Source: Campylobacterota bacterium (GTDB taxonomy: Bacteria > Campylobacterota > Campylobacteria > Campylobacterales > Hydrogenimonadaceae). Taken from it: a DNA stretch of 56,640 nucleotides. Below, one piece after another: positions 30,793-37,858 of the stretch. Location of the stretch: contig JAADEJ010000017.1 in the NCBI GenBank assembly GCA_013153475.1, positions 1-56,640 of the forward strand. The letters run 5' to 3'. The notes beneath the pieces were generated by a model. That model was not told where the DNA came from, did not search any database, and saw only the letters and a list, made by a program, of their open reading frames with translations. The first letter of the stretch is position 1, and each line of letters begins with the position of its first letter. The position numbers and the translations under genes were made by a program.

Positions 30793-32706
30793 ATGTGGAA
30801 AAAACCGCTGCGTTATCTGTTACCCTATCCGGTGATCTATTCGGCCGTTTTGTTGGCGGTCACGGTTTCGGTATTGCTGTTTTACCGAAATATCGATCAT
30901 ACGTTCGAAGAGCTGACCGACGCGTTTTTGCGCTATCAGAGTGACAATATCGAGGAGTTTGCCAGAAATATAGAGGTTCGGGCCGTGCAACTCGTTCCCG
31001 ACAGACCCGTCGAGACGCTGAAACACAACCCGGCCCTGCGGGAACGGCTCAACCGTATTCTTTCTCTCTTCTCGACCAAAAGTTATCGTTATGTCTATAT
31101 GCTGCGACTGGATGATTCGGGCAAACTCCGTTATGTCGCCGACGGATCCTTTGAAGTGGGGGAACGGGGTGTTTTCGGGCAGAAATTCGATCCCGACAGC
31201 GACGCATGGCTCAAGGCGTTAAGAAGCGGAGAGCCGGTTTACCGCATACAGGACAATTTTACCGGCCTGTGGATCACCTACTACTATCCGATGAAAATCT
31301 GGCAGAAAAAGCGTTATCTGCTGGTGTTTGACATCTCTTTGACCATGCTGGAGAGTTTCAAAACGTTGATTCTCCCGATCAGAGGTCTTTTGAAAACCAT
31401 ATCGGCGGTTTTGATCGCGCTGCTTGCGTTGAGTCTGTTATGGGCGGTTCTCTTCTATTTTCAGCGTCGCAAAAACAGTATCGATCCCCTGACACGTCTT
31501 TATAACCGTAATATGCTCGACGAGGTACGCCATCGTCTCGATTTACGAAAGACTTCGGTGATTCTGGCGGATATGGACCATTTCAAGCGGATCAACGACC
31601 GGTACGGGCACGATACAGGCGACGCGGTATTGCGCCATGCGGCAAGAATTCTGATGCGTATGACCAGGCCGGAGGATATTCTGATCAGGTACGGCGGAGA
31701 AGAGTTTCTGATCTTTATCAACGGCGTCGAGAGTCGGGAGGATGTCATCGAGATCGCCTACCGGATTCACAACGCTTTCAGTATGCATCCGATGCGTTAC
31801 AACGGGCATGAGTTGCAGATTACCGTCTCAATGGGCGTGGTTCCGACACCCGGCGCGACGATGGACCTTTCCGAAGCGATTCTCATGGCGGACAAAATGC
31901 TTTATATCGCCAAGACGACCGGACGGAACAAAGTGGTGATTTTCGGTGAAGAGAAAAACGCGCCCCGGCCGCTTCTATATCACGAGATCGAGGAGTCGAT
32001 TCGGGAAGAGAGAATCTTTTTTCTCTATCAGCCGATCTATGATGCCGAAAGTATGGAGCTGGCCAAATACGAAGTGTTGGCGCGTATCCGGGACAAGGAG
32101 GGTAACGTTCACCTTCCCAACGAGTTCATTCCCGTTATTCGCGGTACCGGTGCCTACAGGGAGATGAGCAAACATCTGATCAACGACGCGCTCGCGTTGA
32201 TTCGCGAAAAAGGTGTCTCTCTTTCGATCAACTTCGATATCAACGATTTTTTGGATGAGACGCTTTTCGAGACGATCTACGACAGTTTCGAACGGTGTGA
32301 GGGGTTGACGAGACAGTTGACGATCGAATTGCTGGAAGAGAATCCGGTCCATGACATGAAGGGGCTTGAAAACAAGATCAGGCAGCTCAAGGAACTGGAT
32401 ATCGAGATCGCCATAGATGACTACGGAAAAGGGTATGCCGGATTGGAGTATATCTTGGCGTTTCGGCCTCACATTCTGAAGGTAGACAGGTATCTGGTTT
32501 CCCGGGTCTTTTCACATCCCCATGTTCCCGCGATTCTGGAGTCTATTGTGACAACGTGTCGTCGGATCGGTATCAAAACGGTGGCGGAAGGGATAGACAA
32601 CGAGTTGCAGCTGCAGAAAATGCGTCAGCTCGGTTTCGATTATCTCCAGGGGTTCTATCTGGGCAAACCCTCGGAAAAACTGGTTGAGGAAGAGCGCAGA
32701 CAATGA
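30793..32706 (+). CDS. Membrane GGDEF-EAL cyclic-di-GMP enzyme
   Basis: A 637-residue bifunctional-type protein. Helices near 12-30 and 200-225 enclose a periplasmic sensing domain of about 165 residues. The GGDEF domain has SIDPLTRLYNRNML, DMDHFKRINDRYGHDTGD, an intact I-site RPED five residues before YGGEEF (active-site form near residue 302), so it should make cyclic-di-GMP. The EAL domain reads YEVLARI for EAL, and keeps SINFDIN, IELLE, IDDYGKGYAGLEYI, LKVDRY, TVAEGID (Asp for the usual second Glu) and LQGFYLGKP. Most metal and catalytic ligands remain, so hydrolysis is possible. It lies 39 bases after the small exported protein gene; the HAD gene overlaps its end by 4. Confidence 0.9.
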   Translation: MWKKPLRYLLPYPVIYSAVLLAVTVSVLLFYRNIDHTFEELTDAFLRYQSDNIEEFARNIEVRAVQLVPDRPVETLKHNPALRERLNRILSLFSTKSYRYVYMLRLDDSGKLRYVADGSFEVGERGVFGQKFDPDSDAWLKALRSGEPVYRIQDNFTGLWITYYYPMKIWQKKRYLLVFDISLTMLESFKTLILPIRGLLKTISAVLIALLALSLLWAVLFYFQRRKNSIDPLTRLYNRNMLDEVRHRLDLRKTSVILADMDHFKRINDRYGHDTGDAVLRHAARILMRMTRPEDILIRYGGEEFLIFINGVESREDVIEIAYRIHNAFSMHPMRYNGHELQITVSMGVVPTPGATMDLSEAILMADKMLYIAKTTGRNKVVIFGEEKNAPRPLLYHEIEESIREERIFFLYQPIYDAESMELAKYEVLARIRDKEGNVHLPNEFIPVIRGTGAYREMSKHLINDALALIREKGVSLSINFDINDFLDETLFETIYDSFERCEGLTRQLTIELLEENPVHDMKGLENKIRQLKELDIEIAIDDYGKGYAGLEYILAFRPHILKVDRYLVSRVFSHPHVPAILESIVTTCRRIGIKTVAEGIDNELQLQKMRQLGFDYLQGFYLGKPSEKLVEEERRQ

Positions 32707-33173
32707 TAAACCTCACGATACCGGGACGCGAACCCTTGACGATACGGTCGGTGGTACTGGATTTCAACGGTACCGTGGCGCTTGACGGTTCGCTGTTGCC
32801 GGAGGTAGCGGAGCGGTTGGACGTTTTATCCGAGGCGTTTGGGGTGTATGTGCTGACGGCTGATACCTTTGGCAGCGTTCGGAAAGCGCTGGAAGGTTAC
32901 CAAGTGGGCGTAAGAATCCTTGAAAGCGGTGACCATACAGAGGAAAAGGCCGCTTTTGTCCGGCAATTGGGGGCACGACATTGCGTAGCCGTCGGCAACG
33001 GGGCGAATGATGCCCTTATGCTCAAAGCCGCGGCGCTGGGTATTGCCGTTATCGGCGGGGAGGGCGCGGCTGTCGACGCGTTGCTGAACGCCGACCTGGT
33101 TTGCAAAAATATTGCCGATGCGCTGGACCTTCTGACCTATCCCGATCGTTTGAAAGCCACGCTGCGTCGCTGA
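32703..33173 (+). CDS. HAD superfamily protein, soluble P-type ATPase-like
   Basis: A 156-residue cytoplasmic HAD-fold protein. Motif I reads VVLDFNGTVALDG, so the second acid of the usual DxDGT phosphatase motif is Asn, as in the small proteins annotated as soluble P-type ATPase (COG4087). Later motifs are VLTADTFG, KAAFVRQLGARHCVAVGNGANDALMLKAA and ALGIAVIGGEGA. The cap domain is minimal. Such proteins may be phosphatases of unknown substrate. The start overlaps the GGDEF-EAL stop by 4 bases, making it the last gene of that run. Confidence 0.8.
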   Translation: MINLTIPGREPLTIRSVVLDFNGTVALDGSLLPEVAERLDVLSEAFGVYVLTADTFGSVRKALEGYQVGVRILESGDHTEEKAAFVRQLGARHCVAVGNGANDALMLKAAALGIAVIGGEGAAVDALLNADLVCKNIADALDLLTYPDRLKATLRR

Positions 33174-33222
33174 GATCCCGAGACTTCCCAAACTCCTAAA
33201 CTCTCATTAAGCGAAATTTAAA

Positions 33223-33254
33223 TAAAATTACGGGCTAAATTTATATACCAAGGA
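33223..33254 (+). promoter_or_regulatory. Probable promoter region of the rpmH operon
   Basis: An AT-rich 88-base gap after the HAD gene holds TAAAAT at 33223-33228 and further TA-rich boxes (TTATATA near 33240-33247). The ribosome site AAGGA follows at 33250-33254. The exact -10 cannot be chosen by eye. Confidence 0.35.
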
Positions 33255-33261
33255 CAGTCGG

Positions 33262-33396
33262 ATGAAACGGACATACCAACCCCATAACACACCCCGCAAG
33301 CGCACCCACGGTTTTCGTGCCCGCATGAAAACCAAAAACGGTCGCAAAATCATCAACGCGCGCCGCGCCAAAGGGCGTAAGCGATTGGCGGTCTGA
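33262..33396 (+). CDS. rpmH: 50S ribosomal protein L34
   Basis: A 44-residue, strongly basic ribosomal protein. It begins [18 protein letters not shown] and ends [11 protein letters not shown], both classic L34. The AAGGA site lies 7 bases before ATG. The stop TGA overlaps the probable start of rnpA. This rpmH-rnpA-yidD-yidC-jag-mnmE order is widespread and often near the replication origin, but no dnaA gene or DnaA-box cluster is seen here. Confidence 0.97.
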   Translation: MKRTYQPHNTPRKRTHGFRARMKTKNGRKIINARRAKGRKRLAV

Positions 33397-33737
33397 TCCA
33401 CTACGAGTCGCTGAAACGTTCAGCGGACTTCAACCGGCTTTATCGAAGCGGCAAACGGTGGCATGACAGCGCGTTCGTGCTTTTCGCCATGCCCCGTGAA
33501 GGCAGCCGCAAAGTCGGTTTTGTCGCCAGCAAAAAGCTTGGCAACGCCGTCAAAAGGGCCCGGGCCAAACGGCGATTGAGGGCGCTCTTTCTAAGAGTCG
33601 CCCCCAGGCTCAAAGAAGGCGAATATATATTGGTCGCCAAACCGCCGGTTCTCGATGTGCCTTTTGCCGATATGCTCAAGGCGATGGATCGGGCGCTTCG
33701 GCGGCTGGAGATCGGAAAACGAGGCGGGGAATGTTGA
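33393..33737 (+). CDS. rnpA: Ribonuclease P protein component, rare start codon
   Basis: Basic protein partner of the RNase P ribozyme, which trims tRNA 5' leaders. The frame encodes [20 protein letters not shown], the normal N-terminal part of RnpA, followed by [26 protein letters not shown] (family motif with RAR where RNR is usual). No in-frame ATG, GTG or TTG exists between the stop at 33378 and GTG 33477, and starting at GTG would cut off the conserved N terminus. I placed the start at CTG 33393, which overlaps the rpmH stop as CTGA and gives 114 residues; ATT 33384 and ATC 33396 are alternatives. The end overlaps yidD by 7 bases. Confidence 0.85.
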   Translation: MIHYESLKRSADFNRLYRSGKRWHDSAFVLFAMPREGSRKVGFVASKKLGNAVKRARAKRRLRALFLRVAPRLKEGEYILVAKPPVLDVPFADMLKAMDRALRRLEIGKRGGEC

Positions 33738-34066
33738 GAAAACCTCTTTCGGCAGCGCTGCGATTTTATCAGAAATACTTGACGCTTCTCGGATTCGGCA
33801 GTTGCCGCTACTACCCCACCTGTTCCGAATACGCCAAATGGCAACTCTCGACAAATCCCAGCCTGTTCCAGGCACTGCTTCACACTTTTTTGAGGATACT
33901 GCGCTGCAATCAGCTCTTTGACGGCGGTATCGATTACCCCAAAATCTCCTGCTCCGTCGTTCGCGGAGCCACGTTCGGCAAAGTTTCCCGTATCCGATAC
34001 TGGTTTGTCCCCCGGTCACGGGGATGCCTGGTCGTTAAAAATATTTTTCAGAAAGGTTCACAGTGA
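33731..34066 (+). CDS. yidD: Membrane protein insertion efficiency factor YidD
   Basis: A small 111-residue membrane-associated protein that aids YidC-dependent insertion. The core LTLLGFGSCRYYPTCSEYA and RILRCNQLFDGGIDYP match the family (CRYYPTCSEYA is its hallmark). The C-terminal tail of about 30 residues is longer than the core. The start lies in the end of rnpA, and its stop overlaps the yidC GTG start by 4 bases. Confidence 0.93.
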   Translation: MLRKPLSAALRFYQKYLTLLGFGSCRYYPTCSEYAKWQLSTNPSLFQALLHTFLRILRCNQLFDGGIDYPKISCSVVRGATFGKVSRIRYWFVPRSRGCLVVKNIFQKGSQ

Positions 34067-35640
34067 CAGACAATATGAATACCCAGACCCGAGTGCTGGT
34101 GGCGACACTTCTCTCTCTTTTGGTCTTTGTCGCCTACGACTATCTCTTCATGCCCAAAACAACCCCGACGGCGGCCGATCGGAATACAAGTGCCGTTACA
34201 ACCCAAAAGAGTGCCGCGCCGGCCGTTTCCGAGCAAGCGCCCGCCGCCAAACCCGCTGCGGCGCAGGAGAAGCGTGTTTCCGCGATGGATCGGGTCACGG
34301 CAAAAGTGGAAACGAGCAATGCCACCATCGAGTTTGACGCACTCGGACGTATCAGCCAGGTCTATCTCAAAGACAGGCAGTATCGAAACAAAGAGGGGGG
34401 TGAGCTCAAACTCTTCAATCATCCCAAAATTCCCAAACCTCTTGAGATCCGTTTTGACGATCCCAAACTCAACGCGCAGGCCTTTGCTACGCCCTATCAC
34501 GTCTCCGTCGACCATCTGACGGTGGCGGACAAGCCCCGTACCCTGACATTTACCCAGCGCCTGGGTGAGGTAACGGTGGAAAAAAAGGTGACCGTCTATC
34601 CCGATCACCATTATGACGTATCGGTGAAGGTAAGCGGCAATCACCCCTGGTTTATCTCGCCGGGGTATCGTCCCGACATCCGTATCGACAACTACACCGT
34701 GCACGGGGCGATGATCGAGGAAGCCGACGGTACGCTGACCTTTATTCAGGATGGGGATGCCAAAGGTACCGAAGCGTTCCGAAAAGCGCGTATCGCCGTG
34801 GCGTTTGACCGCTACTACGCCACCGCCTTTTACGATTTTGACAAAGGCATGGACGTGGTGGTGGACAAAGACGCCGACGAAAACCCCATCCTCTTTGTCA
34901 AAGGGGAAGGCAACGCGCGTACCTTCCACGGCTATATCGGCCCCAAAGAGTATAAAATTCTGCAGGCGATCCATCCCGAATTGGTGAAGATCATCGAGTT
35001 TGGCTGGTTCACCTTCATCGCCGCGCCCATGTTCAAAGTGCTGTTGTGGTTGCACAACTTCATTCCCAACTGGGGCTGGGCCATTGTGGCGTTGACGATT
35101 CTCATTCGTCTGATTCTCTACCCGCTTACCTACAAGGGCATGGTGAGCATGCACAAGCTCAAGCAGTTGCAGCCCAAGATCAAAGAGATCCAGGCCAAGT
35201 ACAAGGGCGATCCGCAGAAGATGAATATGCACATGATGGAGCTGTACAAAAAGCACAAGGCCAACCCCCTGGGCGGGTGTTTGCCGATGCTTTTGCAAAT
35301 TCCCGTCTTTTTCGCCATTTATCGTGTCCTTCTTAACGCCATCGAGCTCAAGGGCGCGCCGTGGATTTTGTGGATCCACGACCTTTCGGTGATGGATCCT
35401 TATTACGTGCTTCCCCTTTTGATGGGTGCTTCCATGTGGTTGCAACAGCGGGTGACACCCAGTAACTTTACCGATCCGATGCAGGAGAAGATCTTCAAGT
35501 GGCTGCCGGTGATCTTCACCTTTTTCTTCGTCACGTTCCCGGCGGGTCTGGTGCTTTATTGGTTGACCAACAACATCTTCTCTATCGCCCAGCAGCTCAT
35601 GATCAACCGCATGCTCGAGAAACAGCCCAAGGTGGCGTAG
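34063..35640 (+). CDS. yidC: Membrane protein insertase YidC
   Basis: Inserts and folds inner-membrane proteins with or without SecYEG. The 525-residue protein is of the Gram-negative type: an N-terminal helix (VLVATLLSLLVFVAYDYLFM), a linker rich in A, T and P, a large periplasmic domain about 75-310, and then the conserved core. The core has WGWAIVALTILIRLILYPLT with the essential groove arginine, the cytoplasmic hairpin QPKIKEIQAKYKGDPQKMN, GGCLPMLLQIPVFFAIYRVL and a last helix pair with LVLYWLTNNIFSIAQQ. It starts with GTG 6 bases after GAAAGG; jag follows with no gap. Confidence 0.97.
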   Translation: MTDNMNTQTRVLVATLLSLLVFVAYDYLFMPKTTPTAADRNTSAVTTQKSAAPAVSEQAPAAKPAAAQEKRVSAMDRVTAKVETSNATIEFDALGRISQVYLKDRQYRNKEGGELKLFNHPKIPKPLEIRFDDPKLNAQAFATPYHVSVDHLTVADKPRTLTFTQRLGEVTVEKKVTVYPDHHYDVSVKVSGNHPWFISPGYRPDIRIDNYTVHGAMIEEADGTLTFIQDGDAKGTEAFRKARIAVAFDRYYATAFYDFDKGMDVVVDKDADENPILFVKGEGNARTFHGYIGPKEYKILQAIHPELVKIIEFGWFTFIAAPMFKVLLWLHNFIPNWGWAIVALTILIRLILYPLTYKGMVSMHKLKQLQPKIKEIQAKYKGDPQKMNMHMMELYKKHKANPLGGCLPMLLQIPVFFAIYRVLLNAIELKGAPWILWIHDLSVMDPYYVLPLLMGASMWLQQRVTPSNFTDPMQEKIFKWLPVIFTFFFVTFPAGLVLYWLTNNIFSIAQQLMINRMLEKQPKVA

Positions 35641-36516
35641 ATGAAACGGTTTGAAGCGGAAACGCTGGAAGCGGCCTACGCCGAAGCGGCGGAAAGCTTC
35701 GGCTGTTCCGTGACGGAACTGGAGGTTGAGGTTATTCAGCATCCGTCGAAAGGTTTTTTGGGGTTTGGACGGAAAATGGCGATCATCGTGGCCACTCCCG
35801 CCACCGGGAGCGCAAAGAGGCGGGAGACGGCGTCGGAGCCCGAAGAGAGTCCGGTTGTGAAAGAGAAGCCGGCAGAATCCGAGAAGCCGGCGGAGCGTGA
35901 GACGGAGAGAGAAGAACGGTCGGAAGAGGCGGATGAACGGGCCGAGATCGAAGCGATCGTGAGGGAGACGCTGGCCGAAAGTGAAGCGGTACGCGAACCT
36001 TTGGGGAAAGAGCGGGAGATCTTTGACAATTTCTACCAGGAGAAACCCGATATCCATGCGGTGGTTCCCGAAATTGCCGAAAAGATCAACCGTCTTTTCG
36101 CCCACGCCTGTTTTAAAATCGACGCCGTCGAAGTGGCCGCCTATGATGAGGAGACGGTGCTGGTGGAGATCAACGGAGAGGACGCCGCGCTTTTGATCGG
36201 GAAGGAAGGATACCGGTACAAAGCGCTCAGCCATCTGCTCTACAACTGGATTCACGGACAATACGGCTTTAGGCTTCGGCTGGAGATCGCCGAGTTTCTG
36301 AAAAACCAGGAGCAGATGATCGAAAATTATCTTCAGCCGCTTTTTGAGCGTGTCGAAATGGAAGGACGGGCCCATACCAAGGTATTGGACGGTATCTTGG
36401 TGCAGATTGCCCTGGTCAAACTGCGGGAGCGATTTCCCGACAAATACGTGGCGATTCGCTCCAACAAGGATGGCGGGCGCTACGTTATCGTCAACGATTT
36501 CATGGAGCGCCGGTGA
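35641..36516 (+). CDS. jag: Jag/KhpB-family RNA-binding protein
   Basis: A 291-residue protein with the Jag N-terminal domain (KRFEAETLEAAYAEAAESFG, HPSKGFLGFGRK) and a highly acidic and charged linker of about 90 residues. A KH domain follows (VEINGEDAALLIGKEGYRYKALSHLL). The C-terminal part (VQIALVKLRERFPDKYVAIRSN) corresponds to the R3H position but lacks the usual RxxxH pair, so that domain is changed or weak. Jag proteins bind RNA and act with YidC-linked and cell-envelope functions in other bacteria. The stop overlaps the mnmE GTG start by 4 bases. Confidence 0.88.
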   Translation: MKRFEAETLEAAYAEAAESFGCSVTELEVEVIQHPSKGFLGFGRKMAIIVATPATGSAKRRETASEPEESPVVKEKPAESEKPAERETEREERSEEADERAEIEAIVRETLAESEAVREPLGKEREIFDNFYQEKPDIHAVVPEIAEKINRLFAHACFKIDAVEVAAYDEETVLVEINGEDAALLIGKEGYRYKALSHLLYNWIHGQYGFRLRLEIAEFLKNQEQMIENYLQPLFERVEMEGRAHTKVLDGILVQIALVKLRERFPDKYVAIRSNKDGGRYVIVNDFMERR

Positions 36517-37856
36517 ACGACACCATTGCCGCCGTCGCCACCGCTTCGGGGGTGGGGTCGGTGGCCATCGTAAGGGTCAGCGGCCCGCTGGCTAAGCCTA
36601 TTGCCGAGAAGATCTGCCGATTTCATAACTTCAAACCTCGCTACGCCCATCTCAAAGAGCTTTACGACAACGAAGGCGGTCTCATTGACCAGGCGATTGT
36701 CATCTGGTTTCAGGCCCCCCGCAGTTTTACCACTGAGGAGGTGGTGGAGTTTCAGTGTCACGGCGGGATGATCGTGGCCGAGAGGATTTTGCAAACCGTG
36801 CTGACGCACGGCGCGCGGCTGGCCGAGCCGGGCGAGTTTACGCGCCGCGCCTTTTTGGGCGGGCGGATGGATCTGAGTGAAGCGGAGGCAGTGGCCAAGC
36901 TGATTGAGGCCTCCAGCGAGGATGCCGCGAAGATTCTGGCCCGGCAGATGAGAGGGGAGTTGCGCCGTTTTGTGGAAGAGACCCGTGACGCCCTGCTTAG
37001 GGCCGTGGCCCACGCCGAGGTGACGATCGATTACGCCGAAGAGGATCTGCCGGAGGATCTGCTTGAAAACCTTAAGGAACAATTGGAGGAGTTGGCGGGC
37101 CAGATGAGACGTCTCGTGCTGGTCAGCGAGCGGCGCCGGGGGTTGATCGAGGGCTTTAGAGTCGCAATCGTGGGGCGTCCCAATGTGGGCAAAAGCTCTT
37201 TGCTCAATGCCCTGTTGCATGATGATCGCGCCATTGTCAGCGAAATCGAGGGTACCACACGCGACACCATCGAAGAGCGCCTACGTGTGGGCAGCCACCT
37301 GGTTCGCATCGTCGATACGGCGGGCATTCGGGAGTCGGACGATCGCATCGAGCGAATCGGTATCGCGCGCTCTATGCGGGCAGTGGAGCAAAGCGACGTG
37401 GTGATCGCCCTTTTTGACGGTTCCCGTCCCTGGAGTGATGAGGACGCGCGGATTTTGAAGATGCTGGCCGATTACAGGGAACAAAAAGAGATCATCGTCG
37501 CGGTGACGAAAACGGATCTGCCCTTACGTCTTGATGTTACGAAACTTGAGGGGTGGAATCCGGTATTTTTGCGTCCAGAAGAGCGGGGCGAGCAGATCGT
37601 TTCGGCGCTTCAAAGACGGCTGGATCGGATGGGCGGCAGTGATGAGTTGATGCTGGTATCGTCCCGGCAGATCGATGCCGTCCGTCGGGCCGCCGAGGCG
37701 GTTGAAGCGGCTGTTGAGCCCCTTGAGACGGGAGAGCTGGAACTTTTCTCCTTTCATCTGAACGAGGCGATCGAGGCGATCGCCTCCATCTCCAGGCCAG
37801 TGGAGTTTAACGAAATAATGGATAAAATGTTCGGAGAATTCTGTTTAGGAAAATAA
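36513..37856 (+). CDS. mnmE: tRNA modification GTPase MnmE
   Basis: With MnmG it forms the cmnm5/nm5 group on wobble uridine 34 of certain tRNAs. The 447-residue protein has the N-terminal TrmE domain (DTIAAVATASGVGSVAIVRVSG), a helical domain, an inserted G domain with GRPNVGKSSLLNALL, GTTRDTIEE, DTAGIRES and a G4 motif that reads TKTD (usually NKxD), and the C-terminal CLGK motif that carries the conserved cysteine. It starts with GTG overlapping jag; glmS follows after 2 bases. Confidence 0.96.
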   Translation: MNDTIAAVATASGVGSVAIVRVSGPLAKPIAEKICRFHNFKPRYAHLKELYDNEGGLIDQAIVIWFQAPRSFTTEEVVEFQCHGGMIVAERILQTVLTHGARLAEPGEFTRRAFLGGRMDLSEAEAVAKLIEASSEDAAKILARQMRGELRRFVEETRDALLRAVAHAEVTIDYAEEDLPEDLLENLKEQLEELAGQMRRLVLVSERRRGLIEGFRVAIVGRPNVGKSSLLNALLHDDRAIVSEIEGTTRDTIEERLRVGSHLVRIVDTAGIRESDDRIERIGIARSMRAVEQSDVVIALFDGSRPWSDEDARILKMLADYREQKEIIVAVTKTDLPLRLDVTKLEGWNPVFLRPEERGEQIVSALQRRLDRMGGSDELMLVSSRQIDAVRRAAEAVEAAVEPLETGELELFSFHLNEAIEAIASISRPVEFNEIMDKMFGEFCLGK

Positions 37857-37858
37857 AA

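Noticed and set aside
33174-33261. Replication origin beside rpmH
   Set aside because: The rpmH operon is often near oriC, but no cluster of DnaA boxes and no dnaA gene are present.
34048-36375. A 775-codon open frame antisense to yidC and jag
   Set aside because: It spans the junction of two secure genes and has low-quality composition with many His and Arg; it is a shadow of GC-rich coding DNA.
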